Assembly: GCA_025464585.1 (NCBI GenBank)
Contig: JAODGL010000185.1
Coordinates: 1 to 5,239 of the forward strand
DNA: 5,239 nt
From: Methanosarcinales archaeon
GTDB taxonomy: Archaea; Halobacteriota; Syntropharchaeia; Alkanophagales; Methanospirareceae
Direction of reading: 5' to 3'
In this document: positions 4,931 through 5,239 of the stretch, piece by piece
Layout: the number at the start of each line of letters is the position of its first letter
Position numbering within the stretch: the stretch's first letter is position 1
The notes under the pieces: generated by a model
Databases searched by the model: none
Seen by the model: only the letters and a program-made list of their open reading frames with translations
Told to the model about the DNA's origin: nothing
Position numbers and translations under genes: made by a program

Positions 4931-5099
4931 ATACCGATGTGGATATTGTGGCGCGTGCGTTACAGTATGTCCCACAGAAGCAATAGATTTGATAGGAATG
5001 TGGATAGAGATAAAAGAAGAAGAATGCAATGGATGTAAAGCATGTGTGAATATCTGCCCGGTGGGTGCATTAGAGCTTCTCATAAATCCTAAATTCTAA
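4914..5099 (+). CDS. Small 2[4Fe-4S] ferredoxin
   Basis: This is a 61-residue bacterial-type ferredoxin, a cytoplasmic electron carrier. Two cluster motifs are complete: CGYCGACVTVCP (Cys 9, 12, 15 and 19) and CNGCKACVNICP (Cys 38, 41, 44 and 48). By the fold, clusters are held by 9/12/15/48 and 38/41/44/19. The repeat halves are TEAIDL and VGALEL after each motif. The spacing and the segment IGMWIEIKEEEC between motifs resemble small archaeal ferredoxins encoded beside geranylgeranyl reductase, for example in Methanosarcina, where such a ferredoxin supports reduction of archaeal lipids. No reductase is visible in this window. The start at 4914 follows AAGGAGG and overlaps AMMECR1 by 17 nt, so the two are probably co-translated. 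The final NPKF and stop come from the 16-base repeat shared with rnp1. Confidence 0.9.
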   Translation: MIKIDRYRCGYCGACVTVCPTEAIDLIGMWIEIKEEECNGCKACVNICPVGALELLINPKF

Positions 5100-5189
5100 T
5101 CCCTAAACCCTAAACAATTTCAAAATCCTAAATCCGAATATCAAAACAGCAAAAACGCTTCGCAGAAATAATAGTTTCTTAGGATTTAT
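5082..5189. repeat. Heptamer repeat block with 11-bp inverted ends in convergent spacer
   Basis: ATAAATCCTAA (5082-5092) and TTAGGATTTAT (5179-5189) are perfect inverted repeats, each overlapping the 3' end of the gene on its side. Inside, 7-base units run from 5087: TCCTAAA, TTCTAAT and CCCTAAA twice. After four extra bases come TTCAAAA, TCCTAAA, TCCGAAT, ATCAAAA and CAGCAAA (5119-5153). The first 16 bases of the block that begins at 5084 are identical to 3064-3079. No coding potential is seen. Confidence 0.75.
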
Positions 5190-5197
5190 AGTTTTTT
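5179..5197 (+). terminator. Possible terminator of the ferredoxin transcript
   Basis: The right arm of the inverted repeat is followed at once by a run of six T (5192-5197). Either the T run alone or the distant hairpin plus T run could end rightward transcription. The T run is also coding on the opposite strand (two Lys codons), so rightward transcripts would be antisense to the end of the convergent gene. Confidence 0.4.
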
Positions 5198-5239
5198 CTC
5201 ATACACTATTGCATCCTCGCCATCTGCATAATAGCCTTT
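5186..5239 (-). CDS. C-terminus of a probable RimI-type GNAT N-acetyltransferase (partial)
   Basis: Reading leftward from the right edge gives 17 codons and a TAA stop: KGYYADGEDAIVYEKKL. The pattern YY-x-DGEDA-hydrophobic near the very end is characteristic of RimI/Ard1-type protein N-terminal acetyltransferases, GNAT enzymes that transfer acetyl from acetyl-CoA to protein N-termini. In Archaea a single RimI-like enzyme serves this role. The rest of the gene, including the acetyl-CoA-binding loop, is outside the window. The gene is convergent with the ferredoxin. Its stop codon lies in the inverted copy of the ATAAATCCTAA repeat. The evidence is a short motif only, so another GNAT subfamily is possible. 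Confidence 0.6.
   Translation of the reverse strand, partial: KGYYADGEDAIVYEKKL

Noticed and set aside
5087..5153. CRISPR array
   Set aside because: The units are 7 bases, degenerate and contiguous, with no unique spacers of CRISPR length and no cas genes.
5179..5190. TTAGGATTTATA as a promoter of a rightward gene beyond the window
   Set aside because: It overlaps the stop codon of a minus-strand gene that runs to the edge, leaving no room for a rightward gene start.

Overview
This window is archaeal and reads as part of the S10/spc ribosomal-protein cluster of a euryarchaeote. Three things show this. The gene order uL2, uS19, uL22, uS3, uL29, aIF1, RNase P protein Rpp29, uS17, uL14 is the archaeal order. 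aIF1 (SUI1 family) and Rpp29 between uL29 and uS17 are an archaeal signature. The ribosomal proteins carry archaeal-specific sequence, and the tRNA has no encoded CCA. The AT-rich heptamer repeats between genes recall uncultivated methane- or alkane-oxidising lineages such as Methanophagales or Syntrophoarchaeia, but that placement is only an impression.

Layout. Positions 3-605 hold uL2, missing its N-terminus at the window edge. A 124-bp spacer follows. Then comes a tight run of uS19, uL22, uS3, uL29, aIF1 and rnp1 (730-3079); the last four are joined by 4-nt ATGA stop/start overlaps. A 95-bp repeat-rich spacer separates them from uS17 and uL14 (3175-3887), also joined by ATGA. The expected uL24, eS4 and uL5 do not follow. 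Instead there is a small coiled-coil membrane protein made of 11-residue repeats, a class II tRNA-Leu(CAA), an AMMECR1-family protein and a 2[4Fe-4S] ferredoxin. At the right edge, on the minus strand, is the last 17 codons of a probable RimI-type N-acetyltransferase, convergent with the ferredoxin.

How the genes work together. The left three quarters make ribosome components, an initiation factor and a subunit of the tRNA 5'-processing enzyme, a translation module with strong translational coupling. The right quarter is packed differently. The tRNA shares one base with the upstream stop codon and lies 2 nt before the AMMECR1 start codon, so tRNA processing should cut the mRNAs on both sides. 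AMMECR1 and ferredoxin overlap by 17 nt and are probably co-translated.

Most worth a second look: (i) an identical 16-mer forms the 3' end, stop codon included, of two unrelated genes (rnp1 and ferredoxin), giving both the C-terminus NPKF, with inverted copies across each spacer; (ii) the tRNA wedge, where processing should create a non-stop mRNA upstream and a nearly leaderless mRNA downstream; (iii) the hendecad-repeat membrane protein.
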